Assembly: GCF_010537335.1 (NCBI RefSeq)
Contig: NZ_AP019711.1
Location: 496,001 to 560,000, forward strand
From: Amedibacterium intestinale
GTDB taxonomy: Bacteria; Bacillota_I; Bacilli_A; Erysipelotrichales; Erysipelotrichaceae
Length of the DNA stretch: 64,000 nucleotides
Direction of reading: 5' to 3'
Of this stretch, positions 17,599 through 26,800 are shown in pieces (position 1 is the stretch's first letter; the number at the start of each line of letters is the position of its first letter). Both the position numbers and the translations under genes were made by a program. The notes beneath the pieces were generated by a model that saw nothing but the letters and a program-made list of their open reading frames with translations, was not told the origin of the DNA and searched no databases.

Positions 17599-18942
17599 AT
17601 GAATATATTTTCTGGATTATTTAAAACTAGAGATGCACCTAAGAACAGAACTAGTGGTAGTGCATACTCGTTTTTTATGGGAGCGAGTACCGCTGGGAAA
17701 AATGTAAATGAAAGAAGTGCTATGCAGATGACTGCAGTTTATGCGTGTGTAAGGATTCTTTCAGAGGCGATAGCAGGTTTACCTCTTCATCTTTATAGAT
17801 ATAACGATGGTGGAGGAAAGGAGAAAGCAATCAACCATAATTTATATAAAATTATTCATGATGAACCAAACCCGGAAATGACAAGCTTTGTGTTTCGAGA
17901 AACACTCATGACACACTTGCTTTTGTGGGGCAATGCTTATGCTCAAATTATCAGAAATGGTAAGGGTGAGATTATTGCACTCTACCCCTTAATGCCAAAT
18001 CGAATGAAAGTCGATAGAGATGAACATGGCGCTTTATATTATGAGTATATGGTAAGTCAAGATGATGCGCCAACAAATAAAGGTTCATCAGTTAAGCTAT
18101 CACCTGATGAAGTAATGCATATTCCAGGACTTGGATTTGATGGATTAGTAGGTTATTCTCCGATTGCAATGGCTAAAAATGCGATTGGTCTTGCCATTGC
18201 TGCAGAAGAGTATGGATCTAAGTTCTATGCAAATGGTGCAGCACCCTCCGGTGTTCTTGAACATCCGGGGACTTTAAAAGACCCATCGAAAGTAAGAGAT
18301 AGTTGGTCGCAGACTTTTGGAGGAAGTTCAAACTCCCATAAGGTTGCTGTGCTTGAAGAAGGAATGAAGTATACACCGATTTCTATTTCTCCAAATGAGG
18401 CACAGTTTTTAGAAACAAGAAAATTTCAAATAGATGAGATTGCTCGAATTTTCAGAGTCCCGCCTCATATGGTCGGTGACCTTGAAAAGTCGAGCTTTTC
18501 TAATATTGAGCAACAATCTCTTGAGTTTGTTAAATACACACTCGATCCTTGGGTTTCAAGGTGGGAGCAAAATATGTGTCGTTCTTTACTAAACGATAAT
18601 GAGAAGAAAGAATATTTTATTAAATTTAATGTAGATGGATTACTTCGCGGCGATTATCAAAGCCGTATGAACGGATATGCTACAGCCAGACAGAATGGAT
18701 GGATGTCAGCAAATGATATAAGAGAACTAGAAAATCTCGATAGAATCCCAGCAGAACTTGGCGGTGATTTGTATCTCATTAATGGCAACATGACCAAGCT
18801 TCAAGATGCCGGCATATTTGCAAATAATCCTAAAACATTAAATGAAGAGGAGGAAGAAAATGAAGAACAAGAAATTTTGGAACTTCAAGAATCGAAAGAT
18901 TCAAAACCAAGAAAACGAAGAAGTAACAGAGAGAATTCTTGA
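17599..18942 (+). CDS. Phage portal protein (HK97 family)
   Basis: A 447-residue portal with family signatures: the N-terminal NERSAMQMTAVYACVRILSEA, the clip-region residues NPEMTSFVFRETLM, and the wing segment RVPPHMVGDLEKSSFSNIE. The acidic C-terminal tail overlaps the protease gene by 83 bases in another frame, an economical arrangement common in HK97-type head modules. It forms the dodecameric DNA gate at the capsid vertex. Confidence 0.95.
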   Translation: MNIFSGLFKTRDAPKNRTSGSAYSFFMGASTAGKNVNERSAMQMTAVYACVRILSEAIAGLPLHLYRYNDGGGKEKAINHNLYKIIHDEPNPEMTSFVFRETLMTHLLLWGNAYAQIIRNGKGEIIALYPLMPNRMKVDRDEHGALYYEYMVSQDDAPTNKGSSVKLSPDEVMHIPGLGFDGLVGYSPIAMAKNAIGLAIAAEEYGSKFYANGAAPSGVLEHPGTLKDPSKVRDSWSQTFGGSSNSHKVAVLEEGMKYTPISISPNEAQFLETRKFQIDEIARIFRVPPHMVGDLEKSSFSNIEQQSLEFVKYTLDPWVSRWEQNMCRSLLNDNEKKEYFIKFNVDGLLRGDYQSRMNGYATARQNGWMSANDIRELENLDRIPAELGGDLYLINGNMTKLQDAGIFANNPKTLNEEEEENEEQEILELQESKDSKPRKRRSNRENS

Positions 18943-19651
18943 ACTTTACGGCACGATAGCTGAAGAGTCATGGTTCGATGATGATGTTACTCCCAAACTT
19001 TTCAAGGAAGAGTTAAATTCCGGAAGTGGAGATATCACCGTTTGGATTAATTCACCTGGTGGAGATTGTGTAGCCGCTGCTCAAATCTACAATATGCTTA
19101 CTGATTATAAAGGAAATGTAACAGTAAAAATTGATGGTATTGCAGCTAGTGCAGCATCGGTAATTGCGATGGCAGGGAATAAAGTGCTTATGTCACCAGT
19201 ATCCATGATGATGATTCACAATCCTGCTACATTTGCATTTGGTGATCACGCTGAAATGCAAAAAGCGATGGCAATGTTAGATGAAGTTAAAGAATCAATT
19301 ATCAATGCCTATGTTATTAAAACGGGTTTATCTAGGTCAAAGTTAAGTCATTTGATGGATGCAGAAACTTGGATGGATGCAAACATGGCCATTGAACTTG
19401 GATTTGCTGATGACATGATTACAAAAACTGAACAAGAAAAAGAAAGCATTGAAGGTCTAAACAATATGACAGATTCAATGCTTTTTTCACGCACTGCTAT
19501 CAGTAATACACTCCAAAACAAATTAGAAAAACACTATGGGGTGTCAAAAGAAGATGTAACAAAACAAGCAGAAATCAAAGTTCTTGAAGTAAAAGGAACA
19601 TCTGCTAGTGAACTCAAAGAACGTTTAAATTTCATGAAACGATTTATTTAA
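18860..19651 (+). CDS. Prohead protease, ClpP (S14) type
   Basis: The 263-residue serine protease has the ClpP fold: INSPGGDCVAAAQIYN, the nucleophile in GIAASAASVIAMAG (~residue 97) and the catalytic histidine in MMMIHNPATF (~118). It matures the capsid by removing the scaffold part of the major capsid protein encoded next. The ATG follows AGGAGG at 5-6 bases and lies within the end of the portal gene. Confidence 0.94.
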   Translation: MKNKKFWNFKNRKIQNQENEEVTERILELYGTIAEESWFDDDVTPKLFKEELNSGSGDITVWINSPGGDCVAAAQIYNMLTDYKGNVTVKIDGIAASAASVIAMAGNKVLMSPVSMMMIHNPATFAFGDHAEMQKAMAMLDEVKESIINAYVIKTGLSRSKLSHLMDAETWMDANMAIELGFADDMITKTEQEKESIEGLNNMTDSMLFSRTAISNTLQNKLEKHYGVSKEDVTKQAEIKVLEVKGTSASELKERLNFMKRFI

Positions 19652-19664
19652 GGAGGAAAAAATC

Positions 19665-20837
19665 ATGACTATTAAAGAACTTATTGAGAAAAGAGCAAAG
19701 GTATGGGAAACAGCAAAGAACTTTGTTGAAACCCATGAAAAAGAAGGTGTTTTATCTGAAGAAGATACAATGACCTATAACAAAATGGAAAAAGAAATTG
19801 AAGATTTGACGATGTCTATCGAACGCCAGCAACGTGCATTAGATAGAGATCATGAACTTAGTAAACCTATGAATTCTCCAATTACAGGAAAACCTTATGT
19901 GCCTGAAATGGACGACAAGAAAATGACAGGTGTGAAGTCAAAAGAATATAAAAATGCAATGCTTTCTGCTATGCGTTCTAACTTCCGTAATGTAAGCAAT
20001 ATCTTGCAAGAAGGTGTAGATGGCGATGGCGGTTATTTAGTACCTGAAGAGTACGATAAGCGTTTGATTGAGGTGCTTGAAGGAGAAAACATCATGCGTG
20101 GTCTTGCTACAACCATTACTACTTCCGGTCAGCATAAGATTAATATTGCAGCTACAAAACCAGCGGCTGCATGGATTGAGGAAGGCGGGGCACTTACTTT
20201 TGGGGGTGCGACTTTCGACCAGATTTATCTTGATGCGTATAAGCTTCATGTTGCAATCAAAGTAACTGAGGAGCTGCTTTATGATAATGCATTCGGTCTT
20301 GAAAATTATATTATCACGCAGTTTGGTAAGGCGCTTGCAAATGCCGAGGAAGATGCATTCTTAAACGGCGATGGTACAGGAAAGCCTTTAGGTATTTTCG
20401 CAGAAACCGGCGGTGGTCAAGTTGTTAGTACATTAACTGCAGCAATTAAGTCAGATGATTTGATTGATTTGGTATATGGACTTAAGAGACCTTATCGTAA
20501 AAATGCGTCTTTCATCATGAACGATGCTACTCTTGCTTCACTTAGAAAGTTAAAGGATAACAATGGAGCATATATTTGGCAACCTTCATATAGGGAAGGA
20601 GAACCAGACAGGGTGCTTGGTTATGCAGTTCATACTTCTTCTTTTGCACCTGAAAATGCGATTGCTTTTGGTGATTACAGTTACTACAACATTGGTGATC
20701 GTGGTTCTCGTTCGTTTGCAGAACTTAGAGAATTGTTTGCTGGTAATGGAATGATTGGTTATGTAGCAAAAGAAAGAGTCGATGGAAAGCTTGTACTTCC
20801 AGAAGCAGTTAAGATTTTGAAGTTGAAATCTGAATAA
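19665..20837 (+). CDS. Major capsid protein (HK97 fold)
   Basis: A 390-residue protein with a charged, coiled N-terminal delta/scaffold region (residues ~1-85) followed by an HK97 core beginning near GGYLVPEEYDKRLIEVL. The segment NAEEDAFLNGDGTGKPLGI is diagnostic of this capsid family. The upstream protease would remove the delta domain. AAGGAGG precedes the ATG. High codon quality and placement support it as the most abundant virion protein. Confidence 0.95.
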   Translation: MTIKELIEKRAKVWETAKNFVETHEKEGVLSEEDTMTYNKMEKEIEDLTMSIERQQRALDRDHELSKPMNSPITGKPYVPEMDDKKMTGVKSKEYKNAMLSAMRSNFRNVSNILQEGVDGDGGYLVPEEYDKRLIEVLEGENIMRGLATTITTSGQHKINIAATKPAAAWIEEGGALTFGGATFDQIYLDAYKLHVAIKVTEELLYDNAFGLENYIITQFGKALANAEEDAFLNGDGTGKPLGIFAETGGGQVVSTLTAAIKSDDLIDLVYGLKRPYRKNASFIMNDATLASLRKLKDNNGAYIWQPSYREGEPDRVLGYAVHTSSFAPENAIAFGDYSYYNIGDRGSRSFAELRELFAGNGMIGYVAKERVDGKLVLPEAVKILKLKSE

Positions 20838-20900
20838 TAATTTAAGGCAGTGTTGTTATGTGATGGCACTGCCTACATTTGTTGAAATGAGGTGATGATA

Positions 20901-21173
20901 GTGATAGTTGATTTAGAAGAAATGAAAGGTTATCTAAGAGTTGATTTTAATGATGATGACTTATTAATCGAAGAATTTATTACTACAGGAGAAAACCTCT
21001 GTGCGGATATAGCAAGATTATCTGTAGATGAACTGTCTGATATTCCATCTTCTAAGATTGCGGTGATGTATGCAGTTGCTTACTTGTATGAACATAGAGA
21101 AGATGCTGACCATCATGCACTAACATTGTCACTTCGAAACCTGCTTGAAGGAATACGAAGGAGTGAGTTTTGA
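20901..21173 (+). CDS. Head-tail connector protein (gp6-like)
   Basis: A ~90-residue protein of the DNA-packaging/connector family, recognised by LEEMKGYLRVDFNDDDLLIEEFI, the arrangement of two helices, and RRSEF at the end. Three starts (GTG, ATG, GTG within 10 bases) are possible; the third has AGGTGA at the best distance. A 7-bp hairpin (GGCAGTG / CACTGCC) lies between it and the capsid gene. It attaches under the portal ring. Confidence 0.85.
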   Translation: MIVDLEEMKGYLRVDFNDDDLLIEEFITTGENLCADIARLSVDELSDIPSSKIAVMYAVAYLYEHREDADHHALTLSLRNLLEGIRRSEF

Positions 21174-21520
21174 TGGATATTGCATTACTTAATGTTCGTA
21201 TCACTTTTCAGAAAAATGAAGTAGTAGTTGATGATATCGGAAATCACAGAAATGTTTGGACTGATATTTATTCTTGCTATGCAACTGTTAGTGGTGAGGG
21301 TGGTTCTGAGAAGTTTTCTGCAGGAGTTCTTGTAGAAGACTCAGATATTTCTTTTACCACTCGATACTGTAATATCCTATCAAACATGGAAACTACTAAA
21401 AATAGAATCATTTTTGATAATGAGGCATACAACATCGTTTCAATTAACCATATGAACTTTAAAAAGAAATTACTGAAATTTAAATGCGAGAAAGTGAGGG
21501 CCCATGGGAACAAAGATTGA
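21173..21520 (+). CDS. Head closure (head-tail joining) protein
   Basis: A 115-residue beta-barrel protein of the SPP1 gp16/HK97 gp7-type head-closure family by size, order and beta pattern (CYATVSGEGGSEKFSAG; NRIIFDNEAYNIVSINH). Its start overlaps the previous stop (TGATG), giving translational coupling. It seals the portal channel after packaging. Confidence 0.82.
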   Translation: MDIALLNVRITFQKNEVVVDDIGNHRNVWTDIYSCYATVSGEGGSEKFSAGVLVEDSDISFTTRYCNILSNMETTKNRIIFDNEAYNIVSINHMNFKKKLLKFKCEKVRAHGNKD

Positions 21521-21881
21521 TAACCTAGCCAAAGAAATAATGGAAGGTTTAAAAGAGTATGCAGATTTAGCAACGGATGATGTAAAGAAAGCAGTCAGAA
21601 AAGCTGGTAACTCAGTGAGAAAAGATATCTCTGAATCAGCTCCTAAGGATACTGGTAAGTATGCAAAGTCATGGACTGTTAAGAAAACTAAAGAAACATC
21701 AAACTCTCTAGAAGTAACAGTTCATTCAAAGAATAGGTATCAGCTTGCACATCTTTTGGAGCATGGGCATGCTAAACGAGGTGGTGGAAGAGTATCTGCA
21801 AGACCACATATTGCGAAAGCAGAGGAGTCAGCAATTGAGGTTTTTGAAAAAGAAATCGATAAAGCACTCGGAGGTAGATGA
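21504..21881 (+). CDS. HK97 gp10-like tail completion protein
   Basis: The 125-residue protein carries the gp10 signature: SAPKDTGKYAKSWTVKK, the LAHLLEHGHAKRGGG loop and the RPHIAKAEE segment near the end. It overlaps both neighbours by several bases. It belongs to the neck that joins head and tail. Confidence 0.88.
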   Translation: MGTKIDNLAKEIMEGLKEYADLATDDVKKAVRKAGNSVRKDISESAPKDTGKYAKSWTVKKTKETSNSLEVTVHSKNRYQLAHLLEHGHAKRGGGRVSARPHIAKAEESAIEVFEKEIDKALGGR

Positions 21882-22198
21882 TGGAAGAAGTTATAAAAAT
21901 CTTAAAAGAGATAGACATTCCTTTTGCTTATGATCACTTTGCAGAGGGAGAAAGTCCATCTCCACCTTTTATATGCTATTTAACACCGGGTACAGATAAC
22001 TTTGCTGCTGACGGAATAGCATATTTAAAAGTAAATGAAATCAATATTGAACTTTATACTGATTTTAAGGACTTGTCGGTAGAAAGGAAAGTGGAATCTG
22101 TGCTTGATAAGTTTGGTATTTACTACGATAAACTCGAAACATGGATTGATAGTGAAAAGTTATTTGAAGTCCTATATTCATTTGAAATGGAGGCTTAA
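21878..22198 (+). CDS. Tail terminator/completion-type protein (putative)
   Basis: A 106-residue protein located where tail terminator proteins normally sit, between gp10 and the major tail protein. The PSPPFICYLTPGTDNF segment and an alternating strand-helix pattern fit that fold. An ATGATG overlaps the previous stop, so the exact start may be three bases later. Assignment is mostly positional. Confidence 0.7.
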   Translation: MMEEVIKILKEIDIPFAYDHFAEGESPSPPFICYLTPGTDNFAADGIAYLKVNEINIELYTDFKDLSVERKVESVLDKFGIYYDKLETWIDSEKLFEVLYSFEMEA

Positions 22199-22203
22199 AA
22201 TTT

Positions 22204-22818
22204 ATGGGTAATAAAATTAAATATAATCTTAAAAATGTTCACGCTGCAAAACTTACAAAAGCAGAGGATGGAACATATACTTATGAAACACCAAAAACAA
22301 TTCCGGGTGCTGTTAGTATCAGTTTAGATGCTGAAGGAGATACTTCTCCGTTTTATGCCGATGGAATTGTTTATTTCAGAAGTGTATCAAACAATGGATA
22401 CAGTGGTGATCTTGAAATGGCACTTATTCCTGAATGGTTTAGAACAGAGATTTTAAAAGAGGAACTTGATAAGAATGGTGTGCTTGTTGAGAATGCTACA
22501 GTAGCGGAAATGGAAAAATTCGCACTGTTATTTGAGTTTGATGGGGATGTTAGATGCATTCGTCATGTTTTATATAACTGTACGGCATCTCGTCCATCTA
22601 TTGAATCTGAAACAAAGGAAGATACGATTGAGCCGGGAACGGAAACATTATCACTTACAGCAGATCCAAGAGAAGATGGTCTTGTTAAAAGTAGAACAGG
22701 CGATTCTACAAGTGAGTCTACTTACGCTGAGTGGTATAAATCAGTATATATCCCTCAAGCTCAAGAAGTCGTTCAAGCGTTAAGTAGGAAAGTAGCAGGA
22801 GGTGTTAAGAATGCTTAA
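22204..22818 (+). CDS. Major tail tube protein
   Basis: A 204-residue protein of the phi13-type major tail family: the N-terminal GNKIKYNLKNVHAAKLT, the central DGIVYFRSVSNNGYSGDLEMALIPEWF and the terminal SESTYAEWYKSVYIP. It forms the stacked hexamers of the tail tube. It overlaps the chaperone gene by 8 bases. Confidence 0.93.
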   Translation: MGNKIKYNLKNVHAAKLTKAEDGTYTYETPKTIPGAVSISLDAEGDTSPFYADGIVYFRSVSNNGYSGDLEMALIPEWFRTEILKEELDKNGVLVENATVAEMEKFALLFEFDGDVRCIRHVLYNCTASRPSIESETKEDTIEPGTETLSLTADPREDGLVKSRTGDSTSESTYAEWYKSVYIPQAQEVVQALSRKVAGGVKNA

Positions 22819-23185
22819 GAAAACAATTAATGTTGGTGGTAAGGAAGTAGCATTTCGCTCATCCGCTACAATTCCTCGGCTTTATCGTGCTAAGTTCAAA
22901 CGTGATATTTTTAAGGATTTGGCAAAACTTGAAAAGTCATATGAGGGAGCACAGGCAGAGGGCGAAGAATTTGCGATTGATGATTTAGAGATTTTTGAAA
23001 ATGTGGCTTACATCATGGCATATCATGCTGATCATACAATTCCAGCAGATATTGATGAATGGTTAGACCAGTTTGATATGTTCTCAATCTATGAGGTATT
23101 ACCGGAGATTCTCGCTCTTTGGGGAACAAACCTTATTACTGATATTGACTCTAAAAAAAACTTAAAAAAAGTAGCAGGGAAATGA
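22811..23185 (+). CDS. Tail assembly chaperone, short form
   Basis: A 124-residue protein in the position of GpG-type tail chaperones between the tube and tape-measure genes. It starts KKTINVGGKEVAFRSSATIPRLYR, matching Firmicute chaperones. The 3' end has two slippery A-runs (A AAA AAC at 23155-23161 and A AAA AAA at 23164-23170) in the zero frame. A -1 shift would enter the next frame, as known for siphovirus chaperones. Its stop overlaps the next ATG. Confidence 0.88.
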   Translation: MLKKTINVGGKEVAFRSSATIPRLYRAKFKRDIFKDLAKLEKSYEGAQAEGEEFAIDDLEIFENVAYIMAYHADHTIPADIDEWLDQFDMFSIYEVLPEILALWGTNLITDIDSKKNLKKVAGK

Positions 23186-23346
23186 CAACCCCACTATTCC
23201 TCTTGCGAAGTTTGGAAATAGGAATTTCTATCAAAGATTTAGACCATTTAACTATCGGTATGGTTATGGATATTTGGACGGAGAAAGCTAATGACTCTGT
23301 TAAGTATGAGAATGTAGCAACTCAAGAGGATTTTGATAAGTTCTAG
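23182..23346 (+). CDS. Tail chaperone extension (GpT-like part, -1 frame)
   Basis: A 54-codon frame, open upstream to 23155 in the -1 frame. It encodes MTTPLFLLRSLEIGISIKDL and ends KF. It can be read as a separate ATGA-coupled ORF or, more likely, as the extension produced by -1 frameshifting on the A-rich heptamers. The long form binds the tape-measure protein in well-studied phages. Confidence 0.7.
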   Translation: MTTPLFLLRSLEIGISIKDLDHLTIGMVMDIWTEKANDSVKYENVATQEDFDKF

Positions 23347-23358
23347 AAAACAGGTATT

Positions 23359-23429
23359 TGAACAAACACCTTGACTTACTTTTAGCTTTTTATTAAAATA
23401 TAATTAAGGTGAGTGAACAAACACCTTGA
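23359..23429 (+). promoter_or_regulatory. Moron promoter flanked by two operator repeats
   Basis: TTGACT (23371-23376) and TAAAAT (23394-23399) are 17 bases apart. The 16-base repeat TGAACAAACACCTTGA occurs at 23359-23374, overlapping the -35, and again at 23414-23429, just after the expected transcription start. This layout suggests repression by a DNA-binding protein, possibly the product of the next gene. Confidence 0.65.
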
Positions 23430-23454
23430 TTATGGCATTGAAAGGAGAATTTAT

Positions 23455-23769
23455 ATGCGTGTTCAATTTACTGTAAATGATGATGAATGGACTAAATTAA
23501 AGAAACTTGCAGAAGATAATGGTTACCCAGATGTTCCTTCTTATTGTAGAGATATTTCTTTGCAAGAAAGAACTTATGCTGATTTTTGGAAAACCATCAC
23601 AGAAAAAATAAGTAAAATGGAATCAGGACAAGTTTTTGCTTTACGTGATTTAGTTCCGTTACCACCATCAAATTTAGGTGTAAAACTTTACAATAATCAA
23701 AAAGTTTTAGGAATAGAAGTTAACTCAAAAAAAGATAGCTTAAGAACTAATACTTTTAGAAAGTTATAA
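23455..23769 (+). CDS. DUF1413-like protein with RHH-type N-terminus (phage moron)
   Basis: A 104-residue protein with its own promoter and terminators, inserted between the tail chaperone and tape-measure genes. Residues ~1-40 (RVQFTVNDDEWTKLKKLAED) look like a ribbon-helix-helix DNA-binding start; residues ~60-104 (GQVFALRDLVPLPPSNLG ... FRKL) resemble DUF1413. The ATG has AAAGGAG 7 bases upstream; an upstream in-frame TTG does not. It is not a standard tail gene, so it is best read as a moron expressed in the lysogen. Function is unknown. Confidence 0.7.
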   Translation: MRVQFTVNDDEWTKLKKLAEDNGYPDVPSYCRDISLQERTYADFWKTITEKISKMESGQVFALRDLVPLPPSNLGVKLYNNQKVLGIEVNSKKDSLRTNTFRKL

Positions 23770-23787
23770 ATTCAATGTTTCAAAGAG

Positions 23788-23847
23788 GGCATCAATCTGA
23801 AAAGGTTGGTGCTTTTTCTATGCTCGGTTTATACCGGGCTATTTTTA
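23788..23847 (+). terminator. Tandem terminators after the moron
   Basis: Hairpin 1 (GCATCAATC / GGTTGGTGC, G-U pairs, loop TGAAAA) is followed by TTTTT. Hairpin 2 (GCTCGGT / ACCGGGC) is followed by TATTTTT. They lie directly ahead of the tape-measure ribosome site. Confidence 0.6.
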
Positions 23848-23873
23848 TGCAATTTTTAAGGAGGTATCAGCCA

Positions 23874-26800
23874 ATGGCAAACAGAATCAAAGGTATTACT
23901 GTCGAAATTGGCGGTGATACTACCAAGCTTCAAACAGCTTTAAAAGGAGTAAATAGTCAGATTAAAAACACGCAGTCTGTCCTTAAGGACGTAGAAAAAC
24001 TTCTAAAGCTAGATCCTACAAACATAAATTTACTTACTCAAAAGCAAAAGTTATTAACACAGGCAATTGGTGATACTAAAGAAAAACTAGCTACTTTAAA
24101 AGTTGCAGCCCAACAAGCAAACGAGCAACTTCAAAAAGGAGAAATCAGTCAATCTCAATATGATGCACTTCAAAGAGAGATTGCTGAAACAGAGGCAGAA
24201 CTTAAAAAGCTAGAATCACAAGCTTCAAAGACCAATCAAACATTGACTAAAATCGGTGATGTAGGTACTAAGCTTGAAAACGCAGGAAAGAGCATAACCA
24301 ATGTTGGTAAAAAGGCATCTGTTGCTTCTGCTGCAGTAACAACTATGGGTGTGGCATCTGTAAAAACAGCAGCGGACTTTGAATCTTCAATGAGCCAAGT
24401 ACAGGCTACAATGGGTATTACCAAAGATTCCATGTCTGAAGTTAATGGTCAATCCGTCAATACGATGGATACATTAAATGACCTTGCTAAAACAATGGGT
24501 TCTAAAACAGCATATTCTGCAAGTGAATGTGCAGAGGCACTTAATTACCTAGCACTTGCCGGTTACGATACTCAGCAGATGGTTGATACTCTTCCTACTG
24601 TATTAAACTTAGCGGCGGCCGGTAATATCGATTTAGCTAGTGCTTCTGATATGGTAACAGATGCAATGTCAGCTCTTGGTATGGAAGTATCTGATGCAGA
24701 TAAGATGGTTGATCAGATGGCTAAAACTGCATCAAGCACCAATACTTCTGTCGGACAGTTAGGAGAAGGGATCCTTACTATCGGTGCAACTGCAAAAACA
24801 GTCAAAGGTGGCACTGCAGAATTGAACACCGCACTTGGTATCCTTGCTAACAACGGTATTAAAGGTGCAGAGGGTGGTACTCATCTTAGAAACGTAATTC
24901 TTTCACTTCAAAATCCAACAGATAAAGCAACATCATTAATGAAATCTCTTGGTGTAGAGGTTTATGATAGTCAAGGTAATATGCGTAGCCTAAATGATAT
25001 TTTAGGTAATCTCAACAAAAGCATGGATGGAATGACGGCTGCTGAAAAATCAAATATCATCAGTCAGATTTTCAATAAAACAGACCTTGCATCTGTAAAT
25101 GCACTGCTTGGAAATACCGGAGATACTTGGAGCAGCCTTCAAAAGAAGATAGAAGAAAGTGGTGGTGTTGCACAGAAGATGGCAGACACCCAGCTTGATA
25201 ACCTTCATGGTCAACTTACTATTTTAAAGTCGGCAGTTGAGGGATTTGCAATCTCAATCGGTGAAGCACTTATGCCAATGATAAAAAGCATCGTTTCTAA
25301 AATTCAAGGCTTTGTAGATTGGCTAAATAACCTTGATGATGGAACAAGACAAGTGATAGTAAAGATAGGACTATTCGTTGCTGCTCTTGGTCCACTTCTT
25401 TTGATACTTGGAAGTGTGATTTCAAAAATCGGCGTAAGTATACAGGCGTTTAGTAAGCTTGGACTTAAAATCAGTGAACTTGTAGCAAATGCCGGAGGTG
25501 TATCTGGTGTAATGGCAAAAGTAGGAACAGCTATTGGTGGAATATCTGCTCCTGTGATTGCTGTGGTGGCGGTGATAGGAACATTGGTCGCTGCATTTAT
25601 TCATCTTTGGAAAACGAATGAAGAATTTAGAGATAACATTATCGCTATCTGGAATCGAATAAAAGAAATCTTTACTGGTTTTGCTCAAGGTATTACTGAT
25701 AGATTAAATGCTTTAGGGTTTGATTTTGAAAACTTCAAAGAAGTTGTATCTGTAATTTGGAATGGTTTATGTGAGTTTCTTGCGCCTGTGTTTGAGGGTG
25801 TTTTCTCTCAGATTGCCAATGTGCTAGAAGAAACTCTTGGAATTATTACAAGCATCTTAGATGTATTTATTGGTATTTTCACAGGCAATTGGTCACAGCT
25901 TTGGGAAGGAGTAAAAGGAATATTTAGTTCCGTTTGGGAATTTATCAAGAATACTTTTACAATTTGTATGAATACAATTCGAGGTATTGCTGATGTCGTT
26001 CTAGGTTGGTTTGGTACGTCTTGGAATGAAATATGGATTGGGATTAAGGATTTCATTGTTGGCATTTGGACAGGCATCTCTACTTTCTTTGTAAATCTTT
26101 GGGAAGGAATAAAAAATACTGTACAAACTGCCATTATGTTTATTGGTTCAATCATTCAAGGAGCATTTGACATCATCACATTGCCATTTCGTTTCATTTG
26201 GGAGAATTGTAAGGAAATTATCATCTCTGTATGGGATGCAATTAAATCTGAAGTAACCACAGCTATTAATGAAGTATCCAGTACAATAAGCACTGTTTTA
26301 AATAGAATAAAAATGGTGTTCACGACTATTTGGGAATTGATAAAAATTGTTGTTACTACCGTTCTTGATTCGATTAAATCCGTAATTACTACCGCTTTTA
26401 CTGCAATACAGACTTTTGCTACTACCGTTTGGAATGGAATCAAGACAGCAATTATTACTCCAATTAATGCTGTAAAAACAACAGTAACAACTGTATTTAA
26501 TTCTGTGAAGTCAACGATGTCGAGTGTATTTAATAGTATCAAAAGTACTGCAACATCAGTATGGAATGGGATAAAAACGGCAATTGTCACTCCGATTGAA
26601 AAAGCAAGAGATACTATTAAAGGAATCGTAGATAAAATCAAAGGGTTCTTCAGCAGTATGAAAATATCTCTTCCGCATATTAAATTGCCACATTTCAAGG
26701 TTTCAGGAAAGCTATCTATTATGCCACCATCAGTTCCAAAGCTATCGATTGATTGGTACAAGGAAGGTGGTATCATGACAAAACCTACAGTCTTTGGAAT

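Noticed and set aside
26200-26620. Tandem DNA repeats in the tape-measure gene as a CRISPR-like array
   Set aside because: Repeats are diverged, in frame and coding (WNGIKTAI-type); no uniform spacers.
26156-26776. Long minus-strand open frame inside the tape-measure gene
   Set aside because: It mirrors the repetitive Thr/Val/Ile codons of the tape-measure C-terminal repeats and has no ribosome site; it is an antisense shadow.
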